Shown here: piece after piece, positions 19,183 to 27,409 of the stretch | Position numbering within the stretch: the stretch's first letter is position 1 | Layout: every line of letters starts with the position of its first letter | Source of the DNA: Dactylosporangium sucinum | GTDB taxonomy: Bacteria; Actinomycetota; Actinomycetes; Mycobacteriales; Micromonosporaceae | Direction: 5' to 3' | Assembly (NCBI RefSeq): GCF_014647515.1 | Contig: NZ_BMPI01000002.1 | Span: forward strand, 1 to 64,000 | Length of the DNA: 64,000 nt | The notes under the pieces: generated by a model | What the model saw: only the letters and a program-made list of their open reading frames with translations | Told to the model about the DNA's origin: nothing | Database searches by the model: none | Made by a program: the position numbers and the translations under genes

Positions 19183-20060
19183 TGACCGCGCCCTCCACTG
19201 TGGACCGCCGGGTCTCCGCGTGGCTGCACCGCCACGCGGGGGTCCGGCTCGCCGCCCTCCTCGCCGCGCCCCTGACCTGGCTCGTCCTGGCCTACCTCGG
19301 CGCCCTCGCGGTGCTGCTGGTGTCGGCGTTCTGGACCGTCAACGGGTTCACCGGCGAGGTGGTCCGGCAGCCCACACTGGACAACTTCCGCACGGTCGTG
19401 ACCGGCGAGGTCTACCGGGCGGTGACCCTGCGCACCGTCGGCGTCGCGGCCGCCGTCACGGCCGTCACCGCGCTCGTGGCCCTGCCGATGGCCTTCTACA
19501 TGGCCAAGGTGGCGTCGCCGCGCAGCCGGCGCTGGCTCGTCGTCGCCGTCCTCACCCCGCTGTGGGCCAGCTACCTCGTCAAGGCCTACGCGTGGCGGGT
19601 GCTGCTCGCCAACGGCGGGCCGGTCGACTCGCTGTTCGGCGGGCCCGGCCACGGTCCCGGTTACGGTCTGCCGGCGACCGTGATCGTCCTGTCGTACCTC
19701 TGGCTGCCGTACATGATCCTGCCGCTCTACGCGGGCCTGGAGCGGCTCCCCGACTCGCTGCTGGAGGCGTCCGCCGACCTCGGGGCGCGCGGCTGGCGCA
19801 CGTTCCGGTCGGTCGTGCTGCCGATGCTCGTGCCGTCGCTGTTCGCCGGCTCGGTCTTCACGTTCTCGCTGTCGCTCGGCGACTACATCACGGTGCAGAT
19901 CGTCGGGGGCAAGACGCAGCTCATCGGCAACCTGGTGTACGCGAACATCGGCGCGGCCAACAACCTGCCGTTCGCCGCCGCGCTCGCCACGATCCCGGTG
20001 CTCATCATGGTGATCTACCTCGTCGCGGTCCGCCGCTCCGGCGCCCTGGAGGAACTGTGA
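19182..20060 (+). CDS. potB: Polyamine-type ABC permease, PotB-like
   Basis: A 292-residue permease with six predicted helices. The cytoplasmic EAA loop that contacts the ATPase reads EASADLGARGWRTFRSVVLP. It overlaps the receptor gene stop by one base (TGATG) and its own stop overlaps the next start (GTGA), indicating coupled translation of the transporter. Confidence 0.88.
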   Translation: MTAPSTVDRRVSAWLHRHAGVRLAALLAAPLTWLVLAYLGALAVLLVSAFWTVNGFTGEVVRQPTLDNFRTVVTGEVYRAVTLRTVGVAAAVTAVTALVALPMAFYMAKVASPRSRRWLVVAVLTPLWASYLVKAYAWRVLLANGGPVDSLFGGPGHGPGYGLPATVIVLSYLWLPYMILPLYAGLERLPDSLLEASADLGARGWRTFRSVVLPMLVPSLFAGSVFTFSLSLGDYITVQIVGGKTQLIGNLVYANIGAANNLPFAAALATIPVLIMVIYLVAVRRSGALEEL

Positions 20061-20869
20061 CGCTGTCGCGCACCGCCCGGATCCTGCTGCGCCTGGCGAT
20101 GGTCCTCGGCCTCGCGGTGATCTACGTGCCGCTGCTCGTCGTCCTGGTCAACTCGTTCAACGCCGACCGGTCCTTCGCCTGGCCGCCGCCCGACTGGACC
20201 ACCGAGTGGTGGACCCGGGCCTGGCAGAACGACGGGGCCCGGGCCGCACTGTGGACCTCGACGAAGGCCGGCCTCGGCGCGACCGGGATCGCGCTGGTGC
20301 TCGGCACGCTCGTGGCGTTCGCCGTGCAGCGGCACCGCTTCTTCGGCCGGGACACGGTGTCGCTGCTCGTGGTGCTGCCGATCGCGCTGCCCGGCATCGT
20401 CACCGGCATCGCCCTGGACAGCGCGTTCCGCACGGTGCTCGGCCCGCTCGGCGTCGGCAAGGGCCTGTTCTCGGTGATCGTCGGGCACGCCACGTTCTGC
20501 GTGGTCGTCGTCTACAACAACGTGCTCGCCCGGCTGCGCCGCCTCGGCGGCAACCTGGAGGACGCCTCGGCCGACCTGGGCGCGTCGTCGTGGCAGACGT
20601 TCCGGTTCGTCACCTTCCCGCTGCTGCGCTCGGCGCTGTTCGCCGGCGGGCTGCTCGCGTTCGCGCTGAGCTTCGACGAGATCGTGGTCACCACGTTCAC
20701 CGCGGGCGCGGGCGTGCAGACCCTGCCCATCTGGATCTTCGCCAACCTGTTCCGCCCGAACCAGGCCCCGGTCATCAACGTGGTCGCGGCGGTGCTCATC
20801 GTCCTGTCGGTGATCCCCATCTACGTCGCCCAGCGCCTGTCGTCCGACACCGCCGGCGGCCGCCTCTAG
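20057..20869 (+). CDS. potC: Polyamine-type ABC permease, PotC-like
   Basis: A 270-residue second permease with six helices and the EAA loop DASADLGASSWQTFRFVTFP. The N-terminal helix and following loop (VNSFNADRSFAWPPPDWT) are typical of PotC-like subunits. GTG 20057 overlaps the PotB stop. It is the last gene of the importer operon; a short hairpin follows directly. Confidence 0.88.
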   Translation: MTLSRTARILLRLAMVLGLAVIYVPLLVVLVNSFNADRSFAWPPPDWTTEWWTRAWQNDGARAALWTSTKAGLGATGIALVLGTLVAFAVQRHRFFGRDTVSLLVVLPIALPGIVTGIALDSAFRTVLGPLGVGKGLFSVIVGHATFCVVVVYNNVLARLRRLGGNLEDASADLGASSWQTFRFVTFPLLRSALFAGGLLAFALSFDEIVVTTFTAGAGVQTLPIWIFANLFRPNQAPVINVVAAVLIVLSVIPIYVAQRLSSDTAGGRL

Positions 20870-20893
20870 GCCCCGTCCGGCCGGCTCGGGGCC
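20869..20893. terminator. Short bidirectional hairpin after the amine importer
   Basis: GGCCCCG (20869-20875) pairs with CGGGGCC (20887-20893); the inner CCGGCCGG adds stability. It fills the 25-base space between the converging PotC and mannonate-dehydratase genes and starts on the last base of the PotC stop codon. Confidence 0.6.
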
Positions 20894-20894
20894 A

Positions 20895-22103
20895 TCACCA
20901 GCTGTGGACCGTGCCGTCCTCGAGGCGGTTCACCGGCAGCTGGGCCGGGCGGTACGGGTACCGCGCGGCGAGATCCTCGTCGATGTCGACGCCCAGGCCC
21001 GGGGTCTCGGCCGGGTGCAGGTAGCCGCCGTCGTAGTGGTACCCGTGCGGGAAGACGGCGTCGGTCTCCGGGGTGTGCCGCATGTACTCCTGCAGGCCGA
21101 AGTTCGGGATGGCCAGGTCGAGGTGGAGCGCGGCGGCCATGCAGACCGGCGACAGGTCGGTCGCGCCGTGCGAGCCGGACCGCACGTGGTGCAGCGCGGC
21201 CAGGTCGAAGATGCGACGCAGGTGGGTGATGCCGCCGGCGTGCACGACCGTGGTGCGGATGTAGTCGATGAGCTGCTCGCGGATGAGCGTCTCGCAGTCC
21301 CACACGGTGTTGAAGACCTCGCCGACGGCGATCGGCGTGGTGGTGTGCTGCCGGATCAGCCGGAAGCCCTCCTGCAGCTCGGCCGGGACCGGGTCCTCGA
21401 TCCAGGTCAGCGCGTACGGCTCCAGGGACTTGCCGAGGCGGGCGGCCTCGATCGGGGTGAGCCGGTGGTGGACGTCGTGCAGCAGCCGCAGCGTGGGGCC
21501 GAACTCGTCGCGGACCCGGGCGAAGACCGTCGGCACGTGGGCGAGGTACTTCGCGGTCGACCAGACGTTCTCCGTCGGCAGCGCCGCGTCGGCCGGCTCG
21601 TAGAACATCTTGTCGCCGCTGACGCCGTAGGTGCTGGCCAGGCCGGGCACGCCGGTCTGCACGCGGACCGCCCGGTAGCCGAGCTCGACGTACCGCGCGA
21701 CCTCGGCGAGCACCTGGTCGGTGGTGTCCGCGTTGGCGTGGCCGTAGACGGTGACGCCCTCGCGCGAGCGGCCGCCGAGCAGCTTGTAGACCGGCAGGCC
21801 GGCGACCTTCCCGAGGATGTCCCACAGGGCGGTGTCGACGGCGGCGATCGCGGTCATCGTCACCGGGCCGCGGCGCCAGTAGGCGCCCTTGTAGAGATAC
21901 TGCCAGGTGTCCTCGATGCGGCTCGGGTCGCGCCCGATGAGCGCGGGCGCCACGTGGTCGCGCAGGTAGGCGGCGACGGCGAGCTCGCGCCCGTTGAGCG
22001 TCGCGTCCCCCACGCCGTGGACGCCCTCGTCCGTGACGATCTTCAGGGTGACGAAGTTGCGGCCCGGGCAGGTCACGACGACCCGCACGTCGGCGATCTT
22101 CAT
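20895..22103 (-). CDS. manD: D-mannonate dehydratase (enolase superfamily, ManD/RspA type)
   Basis: A 402-residue enolase-superfamily enzyme. The barrel carries the metal-ligand regions [17 protein letters not shown] and VGEVFNT, and the ManD-diagnostic stretch [20 protein letters not shown], with the Tyr on the 150s loop characteristic of this family. True ManD members dehydrate D-mannonate to 2-keto-3-deoxygluconate. The partner uronate isomerase is encoded 1.4 kb away under an adjacent LacI regulator, which supports a hexuronate catabolic role; a fructuronate reductase is not seen. Some close homologues have low or no mannonate activity. Confidence 0.85.
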   Translation of the reverse strand: MKIADVRVVVTCPGRNFVTLKIVTDEGVHGVGDATLNGRELAVAAYLRDHVAPALIGRDPSRIEDTWQYLYKGAYWRRGPVTMTAIAAVDTALWDILGKVAGLPVYKLLGGRSREGVTVYGHANADTTDQVLAEVARYVELGYRAVRVQTGVPGLASTYGVSGDKMFYEPADAALPTENVWSTAKYLAHVPTVFARVRDEFGPTLRLLHDVHHRLTPIEAARLGKSLEPYALTWIEDPVPAELQEGFRLIRQHTTTPIAVGEVFNTVWDCETLIREQLIDYIRTTVVHAGGITHLRRIFDLAALHHVRSGSHGATDLSPVCMAAALHLDLAIPNFGLQEYMRHTPETDAVFPHGYHYDGGYLHPAETPGLGVDIDEDLAARYPYRPAQLPVNRLEDGTVHSW

Positions 22104-22157
22104 TCCGGTTCTTCCTTGACTCGGGCGACGAGTTGCGTCGGGGTTGACTGTGGGGTG

Positions 22158-23147
22158 TCACTCCGGCCGGGCCGGACCGGTGGATCCGCGCACCATCAGC
22201 TGGGCGGACAGCTCGCGCCGGGCGTTGCCGGCGCGGTCGGGGTCTTCGAGGAGGTCGAGCAGGAGCTCGACGCCGGCCCGGCCGGTCGGCTCCTGCGGCA
22301 GGGCGAGCGTGGTCAGCGCGGGGCTGACCATCTCCGCGAACAGGATGTCGTCGAAGCCGACGACGCTGATGTCGGCCGGGACGGCGACGCCCCGGGCGGC
22401 GAACCGGTTGAGCAGGCCGAGCGCCACCAGGTCGTTGTAGGCGACCACGGCGGTGACGCCGGCGGCGAGGACGACGTCGGCGACGGCCACGCCCCCGGCG
22501 AACTTCGGCGCCACGGTGGCGATCTCCTCCAGCTCGACCCCGGCCGCCGCGGCGGCGGCGCGCAGGGCGCGCAGCCGTTCCCTGTTCGACCAGGAGTTGC
22601 GCGGCCCGGCGACGTAGCCGATCCGCCGGTGCCCGAGCGCCACCAGGTGGGCGACGGCCTGCCGGATCGTCTCGCCGAGGTCGACGGTGACGGACGGGAT
22701 GCGCCCGACCCGCCGGTTGAGCATGACGACCGGGGTCTCGCCGGCGACCGCCCGCACCTCGGCCTCGCTCATCCGGGGCGAGCACAGGATGATGCCGTCG
22801 ACCTGCTTGCCGAGCGCGCGGACCAGGTCGGCCTCGGCGGCCGCGTGCTCGTCGGTGTCGGCCAGGAACACCGAGAACTCCGACTCGTGCGCGCGCTCCT
22901 GGACGCCCTTGACGACGCCGGGGAAGAACGGGTTGGTCAGGTCGGGGACGATCAGGCCGATGTTGCCGGTCCGGCCGGTGATCAGGCCGCGCGCGGCCCG
23001 GTTGGGGTGGTAGCCGAGCTCCTGCACGGCCCGCTGGACGCGCTCGCGCGTCTCGGGCAGCAGCAGCTGCGGCGTGGAGAGCGCACGGCTGACCGTCGAC
23101 GGTGACACGCCCGCCGCTCGGGCGACGTCCTTGATCGTGACGGCCAC
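22158..23147 (-). CDS. LacI-family regulator (hexuronate genes)
   Basis: A 329-residue LacI repressor. The N-terminal helix-turn-helix is TIKDVARAAGVSPSTVSRAL (residues 4-23), followed by the hinge helix and a periplasmic-binding-like effector domain (LIVPDLTNPFFPGV at its start). It lies between mannonate dehydratase, transcribed with it, and uronate isomerase, read away from it. Two operator-like sites with TGAAAAC half-sites precede the isomerase gene and the regulator is the obvious candidate for binding them. GTG 23147 follows TAGGAG. Confidence 0.88.
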   Translation of the reverse strand: MAVTIKDVARAAGVSPSTVSRALSTPQLLLPETRERVQRAVQELGYHPNRAARGLITGRTGNIGLIVPDLTNPFFPGVVKGVQERAHESEFSVFLADTDEHAAAEADLVRALGKQVDGIILCSPRMSEAEVRAVAGETPVVMLNRRVGRIPSVTVDLGETIRQAVAHLVALGHRRIGYVAGPRNSWSNRERLRALRAAAAAAGVELEEIATVAPKFAGGVAVADVVLAAGVTAVVAYNDLVALGLLNRFAARGVAVPADISVVGFDDILFAEMVSPALTTLALPQEPTGRAGVELLLDLLEDPDRAGNARRELSAQLMVRGSTGPARPE

Positions 23148-23159
23148 GGGTAGCTGCTC

Positions 23160-23421
23160 CTAGCTCCACGGGCATCGCCCGCGGTTTCATGGGGGTTCCA
23201 CCCCACACCGCCCATGCGCCGCTGCGCGACGCACTCGAACTGTTCCTAGCTCCACGGGCTTCGCCCGCGGTTTCGTGGGAGGTTCCCACCCCACACCCCC
23301 CACGCGCCGCTGCGCGACGCACTCGAACTGTTTCTAGCTCCACGGGCTTCGCCCGCGGTTTCGTGGGGGGTTCCCACCCCACACCCCCCATGCGCCGCTG
23401 CGCGACGCACTTCGAGCTTGC
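23160..23421. repeat. Three tandem copies of an 86-88-bp intergenic repeat
   Basis: Units begin with CTAGCTCCACGGGC at 23160, 23246 and 23334 (periods 86 and 88) and end with GCGCGACGCACTCGAACTGT or a close variant. Each unit contains a small dyad (CGGGC-TTC-GCCCG in copies 2 and 3) and the string CGCCGCTGCGCGACGCAC. The block is non-coding in context, although minus-strand frames stay open through it. It lies upstream of the LacI gene and of uronate isomerase. It looks like a tandemly amplified member of a dispersed intergenic repeat family. Confidence 0.85.
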
Positions 23422-23442
23422 GGTGGAACGCTCCCACGTAGT

Positions 23443-23535
23443 CTGAAAACCTTTGCACAACATTGTCAAGACTCCCGTCGATCCGGACTTGACGGCTTGC
23501 GTTCAGGGACATCAGAGTGATGAAAACGTTTGTAC
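23443..23535 (+). promoter_or_regulatory. Two LacI-type operators before uronate isomerase
   Basis: TGAAAACCTTTGCACA (23443-23458) and TGAAAACGTTTGTACG (23520-23535) are related sites with the central CG and AAAC/GTTT arms usual for LacI-family operators. The second lies just upstream of the RBS (GGAG) of the isomerase gene, the first 77 bases further up toward the regulator gene. Confidence 0.65.
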
Positions 23536-23545
23536 GGAGCTGCCG

Positions 23546-24958
23546 GTGAGATACTTACAGTTGCACGAGGACCGCGCCCTCCCGCTCGATCCGACCGCGC
23601 GCGACATCGCCCTCAACCTGTATGCCGAGACGCGCTCGCTGCCCCTCGTCTGCATGCACGGCCACGTCGACGCCGCCGTGCTCGCCGACGACGTGCCGTT
23701 CCCCGACCCGGCCCGCATGTTCATCACGCTCGACCACTACGTCACCCGGCTGCTGCACGCCGGCGGCGTCCCCCTGGAGGACCTCGGCGTCGGGGCCGAC
23801 CGCGACCCGCGCGAGATCTGGCGGACGTTCTGCGCGCACTGGCACCTGTTCCGGGGCACGCCGTCGCGGTACTGGCTGACGCACGAGCTCGTCGACGTCT
23901 TCGGCGTCGAACTGGCCCCGGCGCCGGAGACCGCCGACGAGCTCTACGACGAGCTGTCCGAGCGGCTCGCCGAGCCCGAGTTCCGGCCGCGGGCGCTGTT
24001 CAAGCGGTTCGGCATCGAGGTGCTCGCGACCACCGACTCGCCGCTCGACGACCTGTCCGCGCACCGCCGGCTGGCCGCCGAGGGCTGGGGCGAGCAGGTC
24101 ATCCCGACGTTCCGCCCCGACGCGCTGGTGCACCTGGCCCGCCCGCAGTGGGCCGGCGAGGTGGCCGACCTGGGCCGCCTGGCCGGCGTGGACACCGGCG
24201 ACTACGCCGGCTACCTGGAGGCGCTGCGCCGCCGGCGGCTCGACTTCGTCGCGGCGGGCGCCCTCGCCACCGACCACGGCCACGAGTCCGCCGGCACCGA
24301 CCCGCTGCCGGAGGCCGACGCCGCCCGCATCTACGGCGCCGCCCTCCGCGGCGCCGTCAGCGAACGGGACGCGGCCGCGTTCGCCGGCCACATGCTGTAC
24401 GAGATGGCCCGCATGTCCTGCGAGGACGGCCTGGTGCTGCAGCTGCACCCCGGCGTGCTGCGCAACCACTCGCGGGCGGCGCTGGAGCGCTACGGCCCCG
24501 ACCGCGGGTTCGACATCCCGGTCGCCGCCGAGTTCACCCGCTCGCTGCGGCCGCTGCTGGAGGCGTTCGGCCACGAGCCGCGGTTCCGGATGGTCGCGTT
24601 CACGGTCGACGAGACCGCCTACAGCCGCGAGCTGGCCCCGCTGGCCGGCGTCTACCCGGCGCTGCACCTCGGCGCGCCCTGGTGGTTCCTGGACAGCCCG
24701 GACGGGCTGCGCCGCTTCCGCCAGGCGGTCACCGAGACCGCTGGCTTCTACCGCACGGCCGGCTTCGTCGACGACACGCGCGCGTTCGCCTCGATCCCGG
24801 CCCGTCACGACCTGGCCCGCCGCATCGACGCGGGCTACCTCGCCGAGCTGGTCGCCCGCCGCCTCCTGGACCTCGACGAGGCGTTCGAGACGGCGGCCGA
24901 CCTGGCCTACACCATCCCCCGCCGCCTGTACCGCCGCCCGGAGCCGCTCACCGGCTGA
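23546..24958 (+). CDS. uxaC: Uronate isomerase
   Basis: A 470-residue amidohydrolase-fold isomerase, the normal UxaC length, interconverting D-glucuronate/D-fructuronate and D-galacturonate/D-tagaturonate. The N-terminal metal motif is CMHGHVD (HxH), TTDSPLDD follows the central barrel strand, and WWFLDSPDG near the C-terminus carries the usual late Asp. GTG 23546 is chosen for its GGAG site; the longer frame from 23453 runs through the operators. The last 11 bases overlap the end of the converging GH3 gene. Confidence 0.92.
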   Translation: MRYLQLHEDRALPLDPTARDIALNLYAETRSLPLVCMHGHVDAAVLADDVPFPDPARMFITLDHYVTRLLHAGGVPLEDLGVGADRDPREIWRTFCAHWHLFRGTPSRYWLTHELVDVFGVELAPAPETADELYDELSERLAEPEFRPRALFKRFGIEVLATTDSPLDDLSAHRRLAAEGWGEQVIPTFRPDALVHLARPQWAGEVADLGRLAGVDTGDYAGYLEALRRRRLDFVAAGALATDHGHESAGTDPLPEADAARIYGAALRGAVSERDAAAFAGHMLYEMARMSCEDGLVLQLHPGVLRNHSRAALERYGPDRGFDIPVAAEFTRSLRPLLEAFGHEPRFRMVAFTVDETAYSRELAPLAGVYPALHLGAPWWFLDSPDGLRRFRQAVTETAGFYRTAGFVDDTRAFASIPARHDLARRIDAGYLAELVARRLLDLDEAFETAADLAYTIPRRLYRRPEPLTG

Positions 24959-27191
24959 CGGTGACGGCCGACGGGCCCGCGGTGAAGGTGTACGAGCCCG
25001 GCGGCGTCACGAGGCCGTCGCCCGACCAGTGGGCGAGCGCCTCCGCAGCCACGTCCAGCACCACCTCGCGGGACTCGCCCGCCGCCAGCGGGACGCGCTC
25101 GAAGGCGGCCAGCCGGCGGGACGGCGACGGGACCGGCCAGGCGTGCGGGGTCACGTAGAGCTGGACGACCTCGTCGCCGTCGCGCTCGCCCGTGTTCGTC
25201 ACCGTCACCCGGGCGGTCGGGCCGTCGACCGTGAGCGGGCCGTAGGCGAAGGTCGTGTACGACAGGCCGTGGCCGAAGGGGTACAGCGGCTCGCCGCGGA
25301 AGTACTGGTAGGTCCAGCCGGACCCGATGACGTCGTAGTCGGTCGGTGCCGGCAGGACCGTGTCGCCGCGATACCAGGTCTGGGGCAGCCGGCCGCCGGG
25401 GTTGACCGTGCCGAGGAGGACGTCGGCCACCGCCGAGCCGAGCTCCTGGCCGGCGTGCGAGGTCCACAGGATGGCCGGGACGTGGTCCTGGGCCCAGTCG
25501 ACGGCGTACGGGTAGCTCGACACCAGGACCAGGACCGTGGCGGGGTTGGCCGCGCAGACCGCCCGGAGCAGGGCCTCCTGCTCGGCCGGCAGGGCCAGGC
25601 CGTCGCGGTCGACGGTCTCGCGGCCGTTGATGTGCGGGTCGTTGCCGAGCACCACGACCACCCGGTCGGCGGCGCTGGCCGCCGCCACCGCCGCCTCGAT
25701 GCCGGACGAGACCGGCTCGACGGCGAAGGCGGCCGCGTCGTCCAGGGAACCCGTGGCGGTCAGCGCGGCCGTCACGAACCGGCCCAGCGCGTTCGAGCGC
25801 AGCGCGACGCCGCCGTCGACCGGGTGCAGCTCCCACAGCTCGCGCACCTCCCAGCCGTCGGGCGTCGGCGCGTCGAGGGACAGCACGCCCGCGTCGTCCG
25901 CGGTGAGATAGCCGCTCGGCGCGCGGAACGTGTGCACCGGCACCGGGCACTGGACGCTGGTGCCCCAGTCCTGGCGCGCGAGGACGGTGTCGCCGAACAG
26001 CGGGATACGGACCCGGTCCAGGCCGTCGACCGCGGTGACCCGGTCGGCGCCGAGCCGGTCGCGCAGGCCGTCGGCGACGGTGACCGCGTAGGGGAGGCTG
26101 CCGCTGTACCAGTCCCGCAGCACCCGGTCGCCGAGGTGCCCGACGACGGCGACCGTGCCGGGGAGGCTGCCGGGCGACGACAGCGGCAGCGCGCCGCCCG
26201 CGTTCTTCAGCAGCACGATCCCGGCCCGGGCCGCCCGGGCGGCCAGCCGGCCGTGCTCGGCGCCGGCGACGACCTCGCGGGGGGTGCCGGCGTACGGGTC
26301 GGCGTCCCGCGAGAACTCGCCGGTCCAGGCGCGCATGGCGAGGATCCGCCCGACGGCCGCGTCGACGTCGGCGAGGGTGACCAGGCCGCGGTCGAGGGCC
26401 TCGGTGAACGCGGCGACGGTCGGCCCGCCGTCGGGGCCGTTGTCGGTGTAGCTGTCGACGCCGGCCAGCAGGGCCGCGGCGTGTCCCTCGGCGGCGGTCG
26501 GGAACTGGGCGAGCAGGTTGCTCGGGGCGTACGCGTCCGAGCAGATCACGACGTCGGGCGCCGCCGAGCGCAGCACGCGCAGCAGCGGGTGCACGTGGTT
26601 CGGCACGCCGTTGACCAGGTTGTACCCCGGCATCACGCCCGCGACCACGCCGGCGCGCAGCGGCCCGAGGAAGGCCGGCAGCTCGTACTCGTGCAGCACC
26701 CGCTCGGGCACGGCGATGTCGGCCTTGTCGCGCAGCGTCTCGACGTTGTACGCGAGGAAGTGCTTCAGCACCGGCGTGGTCCGCCAGACCGACGGGTCGT
26801 CGCCGCGCAGGCCGGTGCAGTACGCGATCGCCAGCTGCGCGGTGGCGAACGGGTCCTCGCTGTAGCCCTCCTCGTTGCGGCCCCAGCGCGGGTCGCGCAG
26901 CGGGTTGACCACGGGCGCCCAGACGTTGAGCGACGCCCGCCCGTCGTCGTGGTGCAACGCCCGCACCTCGGTGCCGGCCGCCGCGCCGACCTCCCGCAGC
27001 AGGCCCCGGTCCCAGGTCGCGCCGAGCCCGACCGCCTGCGGGAACACGGTCGCCGGGCCGAGCCAGGCGACGCCGTGCAGCGCCTCGCAGCCGGTGTGGA
27101 ACGCGGCCAGGCCGAGCCGGGGCACGGCCGGCTGCGCCTGGTGGAGCAGGGCCAGCTTCTCGGCCGTGGTGAGTTCGCGCAGCAGATCCAA
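24948..27191 (-). CDS. Glycoside hydrolase family 3 (beta-glucosidase/xylosidase type)
   Basis: A 747-residue GH3 enzyme without signal peptide, hence probably intracellular. The N-terminal barrel has the family signature RDPRWGRNEEGYSEDP and the likely nucleophile Asp219 in VICSDAYAP; the C-terminal half carries the alpha/beta sandwich and a fibronectin-III-like end (VTVTNTGERDGDEVVQLYV). Substrate could be beta-glucosides, beta-xylosides or other beta-linked oligosaccharides brought in by the divergent ABC importer. TTG 27191 is the only reasonable start, with AAGGGG about 11 bases before it. A palindromic LacI operator lies 15 bases upstream. Confidence 0.9.
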   Translation of the reverse strand: MDLLRELTTAEKLALLHQAQPAVPRLGLAAFHTGCEALHGVAWLGPATVFPQAVGLGATWDRGLLREVGAAAGTEVRALHHDDGRASLNVWAPVVNPLRDPRWGRNEEGYSEDPFATAQLAIAYCTGLRGDDPSVWRTTPVLKHFLAYNVETLRDKADIAVPERVLHEYELPAFLGPLRAGVVAGVMPGYNLVNGVPNHVHPLLRVLRSAAPDVVICSDAYAPSNLLAQFPTAAEGHAAALLAGVDSYTDNGPDGGPTVAAFTEALDRGLVTLADVDAAVGRILAMRAWTGEFSRDADPYAGTPREVVAGAEHGRLAARAARAGIVLLKNAGGALPLSSPGSLPGTVAVVGHLGDRVLRDWYSGSLPYAVTVADGLRDRLGADRVTAVDGLDRVRIPLFGDTVLARQDWGTSVQCPVPVHTFRAPSGYLTADDAGVLSLDAPTPDGWEVRELWELHPVDGGVALRSNALGRFVTAALTATGSLDDAAAFAVEPVSSGIEAAVAAASAADRVVVVLGNDPHINGRETVDRDGLALPAEQEALLRAVCAANPATVLVLVSSYPYAVDWAQDHVPAILWTSHAGQELGSAVADVLLGTVNPGGRLPQTWYRGDTVLPAPTDYDVIGSGWTYQYFRGEPLYPFGHGLSYTTFAYGPLTVDGPTARVTVTNTGERDGDEVVQLYVTPHAWPVPSPSRRLAAFERVPLAAGESREVVLDVAAEALAHWSGDGLVTPPGSYTFTAGPSAVTVSR

Positions 27192-27205
27192 AAGAAACGA
27201 CCCCT

Positions 27206-27366
27206 TCGAAGCGCTTCGACGATGTCGCGATGATCGGGGCTCGCCCGGCTGCTGTCAAACCCGGCGAAAGTTTCATCCCGGATCCCGAGGTTGTCCGCGT
27301 GCATCGACGACCGTCCTTGTCGAGCCATCGACGATGTCCTACTGTCCCAGCCTCGAAGCGCTTCGA
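27206..27366. promoter_or_regulatory. Two identical palindromic LacI-type operators
   Basis: TCGAAGCGCTTCGA occurs at 27206-27219 and again at 27353-27366, each a perfect 14-base palindrome. One lies 15 bases upstream of the GH3 start, the other 44 bases upstream of the ABC receptor start, so a single repressor could control both directions. A one-mismatch copy (TCGAAGCGGTTCGA) is at 48712-48725 in front of the GH5 gene. Neither LacI gene in the window is adjacent to these sites. Confidence 0.75.
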
Positions 27367-27409
27367 CACCCCACCTCCGCATCGCACACACCCGAAGGGT
27401 GGTACCACC

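Noticed and set aside
23148-23452. CRISPR-like or coding interpretation of the triple repeat
   Set aside because: Units are contiguous 86-88-base tandem copies without unique spacers, and the minus-strand frame has repetitive non-protein-like composition.
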